Translations under genes and position numbers: made by a program
The notes under the pieces: generated by a model
What the model was told of the DNA's origin: nothing
Seen by the model: only the letters and a program-made list of their open reading frames with translations
The model's database searches: none
Origin: Alisma plantago-aquatica
Lineage: Eukaryota; Streptophyta; Magnoliopsida; Alismatales; Alismataceae
Reading direction: 5' to 3'
Assembly (NCBI GenBank): GCA_963693085.1
Contig: OY856412.1
Span: 1,062,722,744-1,062,786,743 of the forward strand
DNA: 64,000 nt
Shown here: positions 12,526-23,153 of the stretch, piece by piece
Layout of the letters: each line of letters begins with the position of its first letter
How positions within the stretch are numbered: the first letter of the stretch is position 1

Positions 12526-12542
12526 GCGGGGACTAGCCCCGC
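12526..12542 (+). other. Short GC hairpin in the LTR
   Basis: gcggggactagccccgc can form a perfect six-pair GC stem with a five-base loop. It is unchanged in the other LTR at 22136-22152, although the surrounding sequence has diverged. Confidence 0.6.
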
Positions 12543-12720
12543 TGCCCATGCAATCATGTTCTTTTGTTAAACTTTCCATGGCAATGTATATAACTTTTCA
12601 TTTTGTGTTAACCGTTATGTTCGTAGTTTGATTTTTTTACTTGCTTTCATCTTTGTTCTTCCTATGTTGCGAGAACTTCTATATGTAGGATTGAATGTCA
12701 TTTAACAAGTTGACTCCCAA

Positions 12721-13170
12721 ACTAGAAATAGAATGGGATTCCTTGAGGTCGTAAGTGTGTGATTCGCGAGAGGACGAGCCATCTAGCCTTTGGTGACGCT
12801 TCTGTGTGCCTAACGACTGTATAGGGGGTTCACAACCTTAGTTGGATTTTGTATCTTCTTGTTAATCGTCGATGTTTGCTCATATATTAATCGCCTGCTT
12901 GCTTATCGATTAATGCGGTTAACTACCAAACTAGAAATAGAATGGGATTTCTTCGAGGTCGTAAGTGTATGATCCGCGAGGGGATGAGCCATCTAGCCTT
13001 CGGTGATGCTTCTGTGTACCTAACGCCTGTATAGGGGGCCCACAACCTTTGTTGGATTTCTGTATCTTCGGAGCCGTAAGTAAGTGATCTGGATGGTGAC
13101 GAGACATCTGATGCCTAGGGGGATGCTTACGCGAACCTAACGCCCGTATGGGGGGTTTTGCAGCAGCTCT
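12721..13170 (+). repeat. Tandem cassette, two copies plus a diverged third, in the 5' LTR
   Basis: Units start with actagaaatagaatggga at about 12721 and 12930 (period about 210). Each runs through ggtcgtaagtgt, gagccatctagcct and gtatagggg. A third, more diverged unit starts near 13077 with gccgtaagtaagtgatc. The same arrangement is found in the 3' LTR. Confidence 0.75.
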
Positions 13171-13544
13171 ATTTGGATTGTTATTTCTTGTCTGGATTGT
13201 TTGCGATCAAATGTGTTTGCATGTGTAGTGGTGGTGAAACCGGATACCATCCCAACGATTCCATATCATTGATCTAAATTCAACTTTAATTCAGCTTTTA
13301 CTTTCTTGCAACTAGTTTAATTAGCCTAAAATCAACCAATCATTCTAAATATTAGTCTTAACTTGAACTAGATTAGACTGACAAGGATTCTTAAAAATGT
13401 TGTCCTTTGGGTTCGATCCTTAACTATACTGCGATAAGACTCGTCTGCTTGTGGGTGTTATTATTGCACTTTGGTTTTAGTAAAAGCTCAAGGATTTCAA
13501 CCCCGAGTGAGTTTGTTAGTGCGATAAAATCCCAAGTCAAATTC

Positions 13545-13562
13545 TGGCGCCATTTTCGGGGA
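13545..13562 (+). promoter_or_regulatory. Primer-binding site, tRNA-Asp type
   Basis: TGGCGCCATTTTCGGGGA resembles the complement of the tRNA-Asp 3' end (TGGCGCCGTTGCCGGGGA), with changes in the middle. It lies five bases after the LTR end. Confidence 0.8.
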
Positions 13563-13811
13563 CAACGAAATCAGTTAGTCAAATCTAGTTCTTTTAAGAC
13601 TAATCTAGGATTTTGCTTTTTCTTTTGAAACACTCAATCATCTACTTGAATTTGACTTTACTCTGTGGTTCTCACTTTTGAAATCTTTCTAATTCAGGTA
13701 CAATCCAAGGCATAGTGCATGCAACGTTCGGACAGCCTCAGACTAACAACGAGCTTTGATCCCGAGATAGACATAACTTTTCATCGTCAGATCAGAGAAA
13801 ATTAGGCAAGG

Positions 13812-15400
13812 ATGGCTCGGGAAGAGGAAGTAGCCAGAAGAGTGGCTCAAGCCATCAATGCATAAAGAGAAAGGCTCATGCAAGAAGCCAGAGCTGCGGT
13901 ACAACAAGAAATCCTAGCAGCACAAGCAACGACACAGGCAACAGAACTGTAAAAGGATCTTAAGGAGTTCTCAATCCCTAAAGCTGCTGATGTACATCAC
14001 CCAGTCCTACCTCCTCCCATCCATGCTCTGAATTTTGAGATACGAGCACATTGGATCACCTTGCTCCAAAACAACCCGTTCTATGGCAAACAAGGTGAAG
14101 ATAGTCAAGAATACCTTCTGAGATTCATCAATCTATGTGCTATGACAAAATAAAATGGAGTGTCCGAAGATGCCATCCGAATCCGTCTATTCAAGTATTC
14201 TCTTGCCGATAGAGCCATAAGTTGATACAACTCTCTACAATGTGAACCTATCACCATGTGGGAACAACTGCAAAACATTTTTCTGGAAAAGTTCTATCCT
14301 CCATCTCTCACTTATGAAATTAGGGAAAAAATAACAATGTTCACACAAGCCCCTAGAGAAACCCTTACTGAGGCGTGGGACCGATATAAGGAGCTTCTAC
14401 GAAAGTGTCCACACCATGGCATTCCTAAGAATCAACTCATCGAGTTCTTCTACAGGGGTGTGGATGATGATATTAAGAGGTTTCTAGATTCCTCATCTGG
14501 AGGAAACTTCATATGTCAAATCTATGATAGCGCATGGAGGGTTGTCACCCTTGGAGTTGAAAAACAAGAAAATTGGGGTAGGTCTGTAGGTAAAGGAGTG
14601 TTGAAAGTGGCTATGGCTGAAGAGACACATGAGTACAAATCTATCGCTGAAACCCTAAAACTCTTAGTTGCCAAGCAAGACCATATTGAATCCTCACTTA
14701 CTGCAATTGGAAGAGGACGTCCACCCCTTCAACAACCAGAACAGATCAAGTCTGCTTCCCTATTCTGTGAAGCATGTAAGAGCACCGATCATTCCACTTT
14801 ATCATGCAATGTTCTCTACGATGTTGTTCTGAGCAATGCTTGTGGCCAAGGAGATAATGGTCAGATGGAAAATCTTAATGCTATCAACACCATTCCTGGT
14901 CAAAGTTATTACAATCTGAATCAAAATAGGAATCACCCCAGTTTTCAATATGGAAACCCCTATGGAGCAGTAAAATCGCATCAATTTGGTTCAAACAATC
15001 AACCAAGAGGCCCACCATGATTCTAGTATAATCAACAACAGAATTTTGGGAATCAAGGAAATTTCAAGGGGAACTTTCAGAATAGGAACTACAATAATTA
15101 CCAAAATAACTCTCAGTACCAGAATCTTAATCAACAAAAAGGACAACAAGCAGGTCCAGTCTATCCTGACGACAAGCTATCAGCCATTGAGAATATGTTG
15201 CAAACTCAACAAACCATGATAGCTAACCAACAAGCTCAACAGAAGGCTATTGAATCTCAATTAGCTCAACTCGTAGCTAGCATAAAGCCACCTGCTGGAG
15301 TCTTTTCTGGCCAACCGAAGAACAATCCTAAGCATCCTGAACAGTTGAAGGTAGTCACCACTAGGTCAGGGAAAGACTATTCAGATCCCCCTGGAAAGAC
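13812..15400 (+). pseudogene. gag polyprotein (capsid and nucleocapsid), Athila-like
   Basis: A structural Gag relic that packaged element RNA in life. One frame runs from the ATG at 13812, with in-frame stops near 13863, 13950, 14150 and 14223 and at 15018. The longest open piece is 14256-15020. It contains the retrotransposon gag signature (WEQLQNIFLEKFYPP, then REKITMF) and a zinc knuckle CEACKSTDHSTLSC of the CX2CX4HX4C type near 14770-14812. The segment after 15020 is rich in Asn and Gln, followed by a Q-rich stretch in 15195-15290. Several stops fit loss of Trp or Gln codons. Confidence 0.85.
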
Positions 15401-16204
15401 ACTTGTGGTTATTATAGACGAGGATGAACCTGTGATCGCCCAAGACTCAACAACACAAGAGACTCAATCAAAAGATGATAAGTCAGAAAAAGGAAATTTT
15501 GAGAAGCCTGCTCAAGAAGACGAAGAAACTGAGACTCCAGAACCTGATATCCCTATGTACAAACCTCATATACCTTTTCCAGCTCGTCTAAGGCAAATAA
15601 AGCTTGATACCAGATTCAATAAATTTAAAGAAGCTATGAAGAAGATTCATGTTGTTATACCCTTTTTAGATCCTCTGGCTGAGATACCAACATGGACGAA
15701 GTACTTAAAGTCACTCCTCACCAGGAAGTATATAACAGAAGAGTATGAGACAGTAAAACTGGCAACAACTACATTTGATATCATATTGAGCAAGATGCCC
15801 AAGAAACAAAAGGACCTAGGATCCTTTGGAATTTCATGTTACATTGGCGAATCATCATGCAAGAAAGGATTGGCAGATCTTAGCGCAAGCATCTCTATTA
15901 TGCCACTTAGCCTGTGCAAAAGACTAGGGTTTGCAGATTTGCTTCCTACTGGAATGACTATACAGCTTGCCGACAATTCAATAAAATATCCGTTAGGAAT
16001 CCTCGAAGATGTCCCGGTCAAGGTAGGCAAGGACACATATGTTCCATGTGACTTTGTCATTATGGACACAAAATAAGACGCCAGATATCCTCTCATCTTT
16101 GGTCGTCCGTTCCTCACCCTGCAAGAGCCCTAATTGATGTTGAAGCTGGTACCTTACTACTCAGATTAGGCAAAGAAACTCTTGAATTTAAAGTTTTCAA
16201 AAGT
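15401..16204 (+). pseudogene. Retroviral-type aspartic protease region, Athila-like
   Basis: It continues the gag frame. The active-site triad region reads DLSASISIMP (Asp codon 15876-15878) where the family has DLGAS, so the catalytic Asp remains but the following Gly is Ser. A second protease landmark, LIFGRPFL, is near 16090. Between them an in-frame TAA (16074-16076) interrupts the frame. A small deletion near 16119 then moves the coding sense to another frame, where ALIDVEAGTL follows. Without repair no protease-polymerase fusion could be made. Confidence 0.8.
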
Positions 16205-18146
16205 ATGAGAAGACCAAGTATACAAGAAGAAGTCTATCTGATTGACTGCATTGAGCAAATGTCACTTCTGACTCAAGAGCATCATGAATCAGATGATCCT
16301 TTAGAAGTTGCTCTAACGAACCCATCAGTTGATAAACAAATTGACGAACAAGTAAAGGATTGCACCGAATCCCTCGACTCTGCTAAAGAAGATGTTGAAG
16401 CCACTAGTGAAGAACTCAAGGCTATGGAAACTATAGAAGAAACATGCGAAAAACTAGAGGCTCCCAAAATGAAGCCCCTACCTGAAGGACTGAAGTACGT
16501 GTTTTTAGATGATCTCAAAGTTTGCCCAGTTATTATAAATTCCGATCTAACAACTGAACAAGAAGATAAACTCCTGAAGGAATTAAGGGAAAGAAAGAAA
16601 GCCATCGGTTATAAAATGAGTGACCTCACTGGGGTCAGTCAAGAGTTGTGTATGCACAAGATCCCTATGATGGAAGATCACAAGCCTACTATTGAGCATC
16701 TACGAAAGTTGAATCCAAATATGAAGGAAGTGGTCCGTTGTGAGGTCATTAAGCTACTCACAGTTGGAATAATCTATCCGATATCCGATTTGCCATGGGT
16801 GAGCCCAGTGCATGTAGTCCCAAAGAAAGGTGGAACAACTGTTATACGGAATGAGAACAATGAACTCATCCCCACTCGAACAGTCATAGGTTGGAGGTTG
16901 TGCATTGATTATAGAAAATTAAACAAGGCAACTCGAAAAGATCATTTTCCAATGCCTTTCCTTGATCAAGTCCTAGAAAGGTTGGCTCACCAAAAATATT
17001 TCTGTTATCTTGACGGTTACTTTGGATTCTATAAAATACCCATAAATCTAGATGACCAAGAGAAAACAACTTTTACCTGCCCATTCAGAACATACACATT
17101 TAAAAGAATGTCGTTTGGTCTCTGTAATGCACCCGCAACTTTCCAACGTTGCATGGCTACCGTATTCGTTGGTCTTACTGAAACAATTATGGAGGTTTTC
17201 ATGGTTGATTTTTTTGTGTACAGAGATTCATTCGATTCATGTCTAAAGAACCTCTCCCTGGTCCTCAAACGTTGTGAAGAAGCACATCTTGTGCTGAATT
17301 GGGAAAAGTGCCATTTTATGGTAAAGGAAGGCATTGTCCTCGGCCATAGGGTCAGCAATAGAGGAATTGAAGTAGATTAAGCTAAGATAGAAGTGATTTC
17401 TAAACTGGATGTTCCAAAAAATGTAAAAGAAGTCCGTGCTTTCCTAGGTCATGCAGGATTTTATAGAAGATTCATAAAGGACTTCTTAAAGATAACCAAG
17501 CCAATGACAAATTTGTTACTAAAAGATGCTGAATTCAATTTTGACGAAGAATGTGTCAAAAGCTTCAACACTCTGAAGCAAGCCCTTACAACCACCCCCA
17601 TCATTAGAGCTCTCGCCTGGGACCACCCTTTTGAAATTATGTGCGATGCCAGTGACTATGATGTGGGCGTTGTTTTAGGGCAATATATTGAGAAGAAACA
17701 TTATGTGATCTATTATGCATCGAAAACTCTCGATGAAGCCCAGAAGAATTATGCAACTACTGAGAAAGAACTTCTAGTGGTCATGTATGCCTTTGACAAG
17801 TTCAGATCCTACCTTAATCGGTTCGAAGGTCATTGTCTACACAGACCACACTGCCATCCGTTACCTTCTGGCAAAGAAAGATGCAAAACCCAGGTTAATT
17901 AGATGGATCCTCCTATTACAAGAATTTGATTTAGAGATAAGAGATAAAAAGGGTATAGAGAATGTTGTCACAGACCACCTCAGTCGCATCCACACTCTGG
18001 ATACTGAAAAGATTCCGATCAATGATTCCCTTCCAGATGATCAACTAATGAAGGTCTCAGAAGCTGTACTGTGGTACTCGAATTTTGTGAATTACCTCGC
18101 TGCTAGGGTTATTCATCCTCAATGCACTGAAGAAATTTATGCATGA
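16205..18146 (+). pseudogene. Reverse transcriptase and RNase H, Athila-like
   Basis: The enzyme copied element RNA to DNA. Visible parts are LRKLNPNMKEVVRCEV, SPVHVVPKKGG, RLCIDYRKLN, FCYLDGYFGF with the first catalytic Asp, and FGLCNAPATFQ. The box that should read MDD reads MVD (GTT codon at 17204-17206), so one catalytic Asp is lost. A TAA at 17378-17380 interrupts the frame. RNase H follows with FEIMCDASD, the TEKEL segment and VIVYTDH. A frameshift near 17815-17830 separates its two halves. The segment up to 18146 carries VVTDHLSRI, and another shift near 18130 precedes the integrase. Confidence 0.88.
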
Positions 18147-19353
18147 TGTGAAACAGTACTACTGGGATGAGCCCTACCTTTTCAAACTATGTGCTGATGG
18201 TTTATATAGAAGATGTATCACCGAAAAAGAAGCTCAACTTATTTTGGAACAATGTCACAGAGGACCAGTGGGAGGATATATGAGCTCTAAAAAGACTGCC
18301 TTGAAGGTTTTGCAATGTGGTTTCTTATGGCTAACAATATCCAAAGATTCCTATGACTTTGTCCTATCATGTGACAAATGTCAAAGATCAGGCTATATAA
18401 CAAAGAGAGATGAGATGCCACTGAATCTATGGCAAGAAGTAGAGATATTCGATGTTTGGGGGGTGGACTACATGGGTCCTTTCCCATCTTCCCATGGATT
18501 TTCATACATCCTAGTGGCAGTGGACTACATCTCAAAATGGGTTGAAGTCATACCAACCGTCACTAGTGATTCCAAACCAGTCATCAAGTTATTCAAGGAT
18601 ATTATTTTCCCCCGTTTTGGTGTCCCACACACGGTGATATCCGACAGAGGTTCCCATTTTCTTGAAAGAAGCTTTGAAGCGTTGCTAAGAAAGTATGGTG
18701 TTACTCACATGGTAGCCTCACCTTACCACCCACAGACAAGTGGACAGGTGGAGGTTTATAATCATCAACTCAAGAGTATCTTAGAAAAGACAGTAGGCCG
18801 CAATCGGAAAGATTGGTCGGTGAAAATCAACGACACATTATGGGCCTATCGAACTGCTTACAAAACTCCCCTTGGGACTAAACCTTTTTGATTAATATAT
18901 GGAAAGGCTTGCCACCTTCTAGTCGAACTGGAACACAAGGCATGGCATGCAATTAAACAACTGAACTTTGATATGAAAGAAGCAGGCCAAGCTAGGATTC
19001 TGCAACTCTAAGAGCTGGATGAACTCAGGATGACAGCTTATGAGATCGCACGAATCTACAAAGAACGCACTAAACTTTGGCACGATGGACATCTGAAAAG
19101 AAAAGACATACAAGTGGGAGACCAAGTTCTGCTATTCAACACAAGGTTGAAGTTATTCCCAGGAAAACTCTGCTCACGATGGTCCAGACCATACATCGTC
19201 AAGAGCATCTTCCCACATGGTGCCTTGTCATTATGGAGTGAAAAGTCAGGTGAATTTGTAACAAATGGTCACCGCTTAAAGAGATATTTCATCTCAACTG
19301 ACATAGGCACTGAAGCAACACTGGAACTCACCAATCTAAAGGATCCACTGTAA
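18139..19353 (+). pseudogene. Integrase, Athila-like
   Basis: The enzyme inserted the element DNA. The zinc domain has the first His and both Cys (CDKCQ), but the second His is replaced by Tyr (GGYMSS). The catalytic core keeps D,D-35-E: Asp in WGVDYMGP, Asp in VISDRGSHF, and Glu in SGQVEV with 35 residues between the last two. A TGA at 18889-18891 and a TAA near 19009 interrupt the same frame. The C-terminal part (19030-19353) has KLFPGKLCSRWSRPY, the usual GPF/Y-type module. There is no chromodomain, as expected for Athila. Confidence 0.88.
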
Positions 19354-20885
19354 ATCTGAAGGATTCAGTTGAGCCATCGACATTAAACAAAGGTGCCTGT
19401 CGGAGGCAACCCGATCAATAAATTTGTTTTTCTTTTCTTTTCAAATTTAAAATGTTTCTTCGATTTTTCCTCTACCTTCTAGTTAATTTTTCATTAAATA
19501 AAATTCGCATCGTGAGATGCTAGTTTAAGATCTAATTTCTCCTTACCCTTGAGATTTTTAGATAAGAGGATGCGCACTGACTGGAACACAACCACATCTG
19601 GTGGCCAATCTGGCATGGATTTTCCCCTCCATCTTGGATTTAGGGTTTGCTCGGGATGAGCAAATATCTAAGTTCAGGGTGGAGGGTGGGTGGTACATAC
19701 CACACTTTCCACCTACACCCATCCTTTTCATACTTAAGTTTTCTCTTCCACATTCTTGATAAAATTTTCAAAATTTCAATTTTTTCAAAAATTTTAAAGC
19801 TTTCAAAAAATTTGAACAGATACTTGATGAATTTTTGACACTTCTTGGTTTCATTAAAAGTCACTAACTAACCTGCTATGCTTTTTGAATCATTATATCC
19901 TCCTTATTTGAAGTAAATCCTCAAAAGGACCACTTTTTGAAACTAGCCTTTTGGCTGAAATTATTTTGTGAAGCTTATGACTCCTAACATCAAGATATGT
20001 GAATATGACAAGTGTCTGTCAAACTAATCAGGATCAAACACGTCATGCTTCTTAACTGAATAGTGGAACAATAACATGGAATCCCCACCGGATCCTCATC
20101 AAGCCATTATTTGAGCAGAGTACGATAAAGAGAACGACCTGGTGCACATAATTGTAAATCAAGTTGCATTCTGATCTGAACTCTCTTCTACACTTCTTCC
20201 ATCATCTTCATACCCCTCCATCCATAAAAAAGAAACAAAAATAGCCAAAATAGTACAAAACCCTAAGTTCAGGGTGGCACGCCACTTCCCTCTATATATC
20301 CGCTTCTTCCATACCCCTCGCAAATAAACAGGGGCGTACCACCAAAAATACAATCTCGAGTCGAATAGAGGAGAGATTTGCAAACAAAAAGATGCCAAAG
20401 CGCACACAAAAAGAAGTGCAATCTTGATTCGAATAGAGGAGAGATTCACACAAAAATGCAATAAATGAAATTGCAAATAAAATAATAAAAATCTCGAGTC
20501 AAATAGAGGAGAGATTTATTTCTTCCTTCCATACCACCATTCACTCAGTTTTCTACCTAATGGCACAATGAATGCCCCCACTATCCTGAAAAATACCAGT
20601 GTCAGATCAGATGTACACTTGTTGTTCTGTGGGTGTCTCTGGACTCTTACAAAACTCTTTGACATGCTTGTTGTTGGAAAAAGTGAGGAGGAAGTGATTT
20701 TGGAAAATGAAATCAGGAACAAAGATATGGTAAGATGTGTTTAGTAGTCTCAGGAGGTTGAGATGTTGAGTCATATTTCAAAGAAAGAAAACATTGGTGA
20801 TGTAAAGATGAAACAATCACGTGAATTGAAAGCATTCATTTGACGACTGTTTTAAATTTTGTGTTACTCCAGGACGAGCAACATT
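19354..20885 (+). other. Non-coding tail of the inner element
   Basis: It lies between the integrase and the polypurine tract. It starts with a segment ending gtcggaggcaaccc, a landmark often found after the integrase in Athila and Tat elements. No env-like ORF can be recognised. Around 19760-19830 it is strongly A/T self-complementary. Confidence 0.6.
20353..20516 (+). repeat. Three copies of a TCGAATAGAGGAGAGATT motif
   Basis: Copies start at 20353, 20421 and 20491, with a period of about 70 bases, separated by A-rich sequence. Confidence 0.85.
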
Positions 20886-20901
20886 TAAGTTCGGGGTATT
20901 T
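20886..20901 (+). promoter_or_regulatory. Polypurine-tract region of the inner element
   Basis: taagttcggggtattt lies directly before the 3' LTR. Confidence 0.6.
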
Positions 20902-21146
20902 TGATGAATGCATATTCATCATGGAATTCAATTATCACTTTGGGACAAATTCAACTCCATATATATACTATTTCACTCATTAATTATTAATATGAATCAT
21001 AATGTGCAAAACTACTTAATTGATTCGATTATCAAGGTTTTAACTAAATATTGTTGATTTAATGCAGGTCTTGATAAAGATGAACAATCAACTGGGGGCC
21101 CACCTTCACTCACCCTTGGTTCTGACCAATCGATCTAACCAAGCAA

Positions 21147-21380
21147 GATCGTTTGAGCCCATTTAGTCTCAAGACCATTTGAACCCATTCGGTATCAAGA
21201 TCGTTTGAGCCCATTCGGTCTCAAGACTGTTTGAGCCCGAACGGTCTCAAGACCATTTGAGCACATTTAGTCTCAAGACCATTTGAGTCCAAACGGTCTC
21301 AAGACTATTTGAGCCCATTCGGTCTCAAGACCATTTGAGCCCATTCAGTCTCAAGACCGTTTCAGTCCAAACAGTCTCAA
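21147..21380 (+). repeat. 26-base array, 9 units, in the 3' LTR
   Basis: Nine consecutive units are of the same kind as at 11564-11771. The units differ in both sequence and number from the other LTR. Confidence 0.9.
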
Positions 21381-21780
21381 GATCGAAAGGCCAAGTGCAT
21401 ACTATTTATCGACTATGAGAAAATCAAATGAAAGACTTCAAGATCGTTTGCTTCATCTTGAACGAAGACCGAATGAGCAACATTTTGAATACGAAGACCG
21501 TTTGAGCTAATGAAGACTGATCACTGCATGCAAACCGTTTGCAACCACGTGAATTCCGTTCAGTATACAAGACCGGTTGCTGAAGTGCAGCAAATGTGAA
21601 AACTGAATGGAGCATTACGCAAGACCGTTTGAAGCTACTGCTATCAAAATCGTTTAAGCCAATTGCATGCAAAATGATTGGACACCAAACTGAGAGAGCA
21701 AAACCGTTTGAGCAAAATAAATATATGCCAAACCATTTGGACTGAAAACACACCAAAAACATGAAGACTAGCCCCGTGCC

Positions 21781-21788
21781 TATATATA
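21781..21788 (+). promoter_or_regulatory. Candidate TATA box of the 3' LTR
   Basis: tatatata within cctatatatagg, at the same place as the TATA box in the 5' LTR. Confidence 0.5.
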
Positions 21789-22135
21789 GGACCAGTAGGG
21801 TCCCCTTTTGAGGTATGGGTTCTGGGACGCCGACATGCTACCTATATACAGGTCCGATCCAAATCCAATGCCATCTGCGCCAGTTTCATTCCACCCACTG
21901 CACGTGTTGCAACCAAGGAAGCTAAGGAGAGAAGGAAGACGGAGCGAGGGAGACTGTCCGGTCTGTCTTGGCAACTCCCGTTCACATCCAGATCTGCTCC
22001 GACACGATGTAGAAGGCCGTAAATTCTTCACCGAGCTGTGCCTACCTTCTGCACCGAGCTCATGGTGGATTTCTCTCTCTTTCTCATTCTTCTTGTTTCT
22101 CGCATCATGAGTGAGTAGTACCTTTTCCCTGGGGT

Positions 22136-22152
22136 GCGGGGACTAGCCCCGC
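22136..22152 (+). other. Short GC hairpin in the 3' LTR
   Basis: Identical to 12526-12542 (gcggggactagccccgc). Confidence 0.6.
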
Positions 22153-22329
22153 TGCCCATGCAATCATGTTATTTTGTTAAACTTTCTATGGCAATTATAT
22201 AACTTTTCATTTCGTGTTAACCGTTATGTTCATAGTTTGATTTTTTTACTTGCTTTCATCTTTGTTCTTCCTATGTTGTGAGAACTTCTATATGTAGGAT
22301 TGAATGTCATTTAACAAGTTGACTCCCAA

Positions 22330-22772
22330 ACTAGAAATAGAATGGGATTCCTTGAGGTCGTAAGTGTGTGATCCGTGAGGGGATGAGCCATCTAGCCTTC
22401 AGTGACGCTTCTGTGTATATAACGCCTGTATAGGGGGTTCACAACCTTAGTTGGATTTTGTATCTTCTTGTTAATCGTCGATGTTTTCTCGTATATTAAT
22501 TGCCTGCTTGCTTATCGATTAATGTGGTTGACTCCAAAACTAGAAATAGAATGAGATTTCTTCGAGGTCGTAAGTGTATGATCCGCGAGGGGACGGGCCA
22601 TCTAGCCTTCGGGGACGCTTCTGTGTGCCTAACGCCTGTATAGGGGGCCCACAACCTTCGTTGGATTTCTGTATCTTCGGAGCCGTAAGTAAGTGATCCG
22701 GATGGTGATGAGACATCTGATGCCTAGGGGGATGCTTACGCGAACCTAACACCCGTATGGGAGGTTTTGTAG
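22330..22772 (+). repeat. Tandem cassette in the 3' LTR
   Basis: Copies begin near 22330, 22539 and 22680 (third diverged), with the same organisation as 12721-13170. Confidence 0.75.
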
Positions 22773-23148
22773 CAGCTCTATTTGGATTGTTATTTCTTGC
22801 CTGGATTGTTTGCGATAGAATGTGTTTGCATGTGTAGTGGTGGTGAAACCCGATACCATCCCAGCAATTCCATATCATTGATCTAAATTCAACTTTAATT
22901 CAACTTTTACTTTCTTGCAACTAGTTTAATTAGCCTCAAATCAACCAATCGTTCTAAATATTAGTCTTAACTCGAACTAGATTAGACTGACAAGGATTCC
23001 TAAAAATGTTGTCCTTTGGATTCGATCCTTAACTATACTGCGATAAGACTCATCCACTTACGAGTGGTATTATTGCACTTTGGTTTAGGTAAAAGCTCGG
23101 GGATTTCAACCCCAAGTGAGTTTGTTAGTGCGATAAAATCCCACACTA

Positions 23149-23153
23149 AAGCT
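23149..23153. repeat. Target-site duplication of the inner element (right), aagct
   Basis: It matches the empty site at 3432-3436 exactly and differs from the left copy at one base. Confidence 0.75.

Larger units (their letters stand above)
11322..13539 (+). repeat. 5' LTR of the inner Athila-like element
   Basis: 2,218 bases. The start (tgatgaatg) is the same in both LTRs. The end is placed at gtca five bases before the primer site, which also agrees with the target-site analysis; an end at 13534 (ccca) is possible. Confidence 0.85.
11322..23148 (+). mobile_element. Athila-like Ty3/Gypsy retrotransposon, full length, decayed
   Basis: An 11.8 kb element with 2.2 kb LTRs that begin TGATGAATG. 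It has a primer site complementary to tRNA-Asp, then gag, protease, reverse transcriptase, RNase H and integrase in Ty3/Gypsy order, and a 1.5 kb non-coding tail. The tRNA-Asp primer and the gag and pol sequence are typical of the Athila group. No env-like ORF follows the integrase. All frames carry stops and shifts, and the two LTRs differ at many places, so the copy is old and inactive. It is inserted in the right-hand LTR of the 3162-28161 element. Confidence 0.9.
20902..23148 (+). repeat. 3' LTR of the inner Athila-like element
   Basis: 2,247 bases, matching 11322-13539. The extra length is largely one additional 26-base unit. The right end is inferred from the empty target site in the intact long LTR. 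Confidence 0.85.

Noticed and set aside
13400..13430. ggttcgatcc, like the T-loop of a tRNA
   Set aside because: No acceptor, D or anticodon stem around it; it belongs to LTR sequence and is altered in the other LTR (near 23013).
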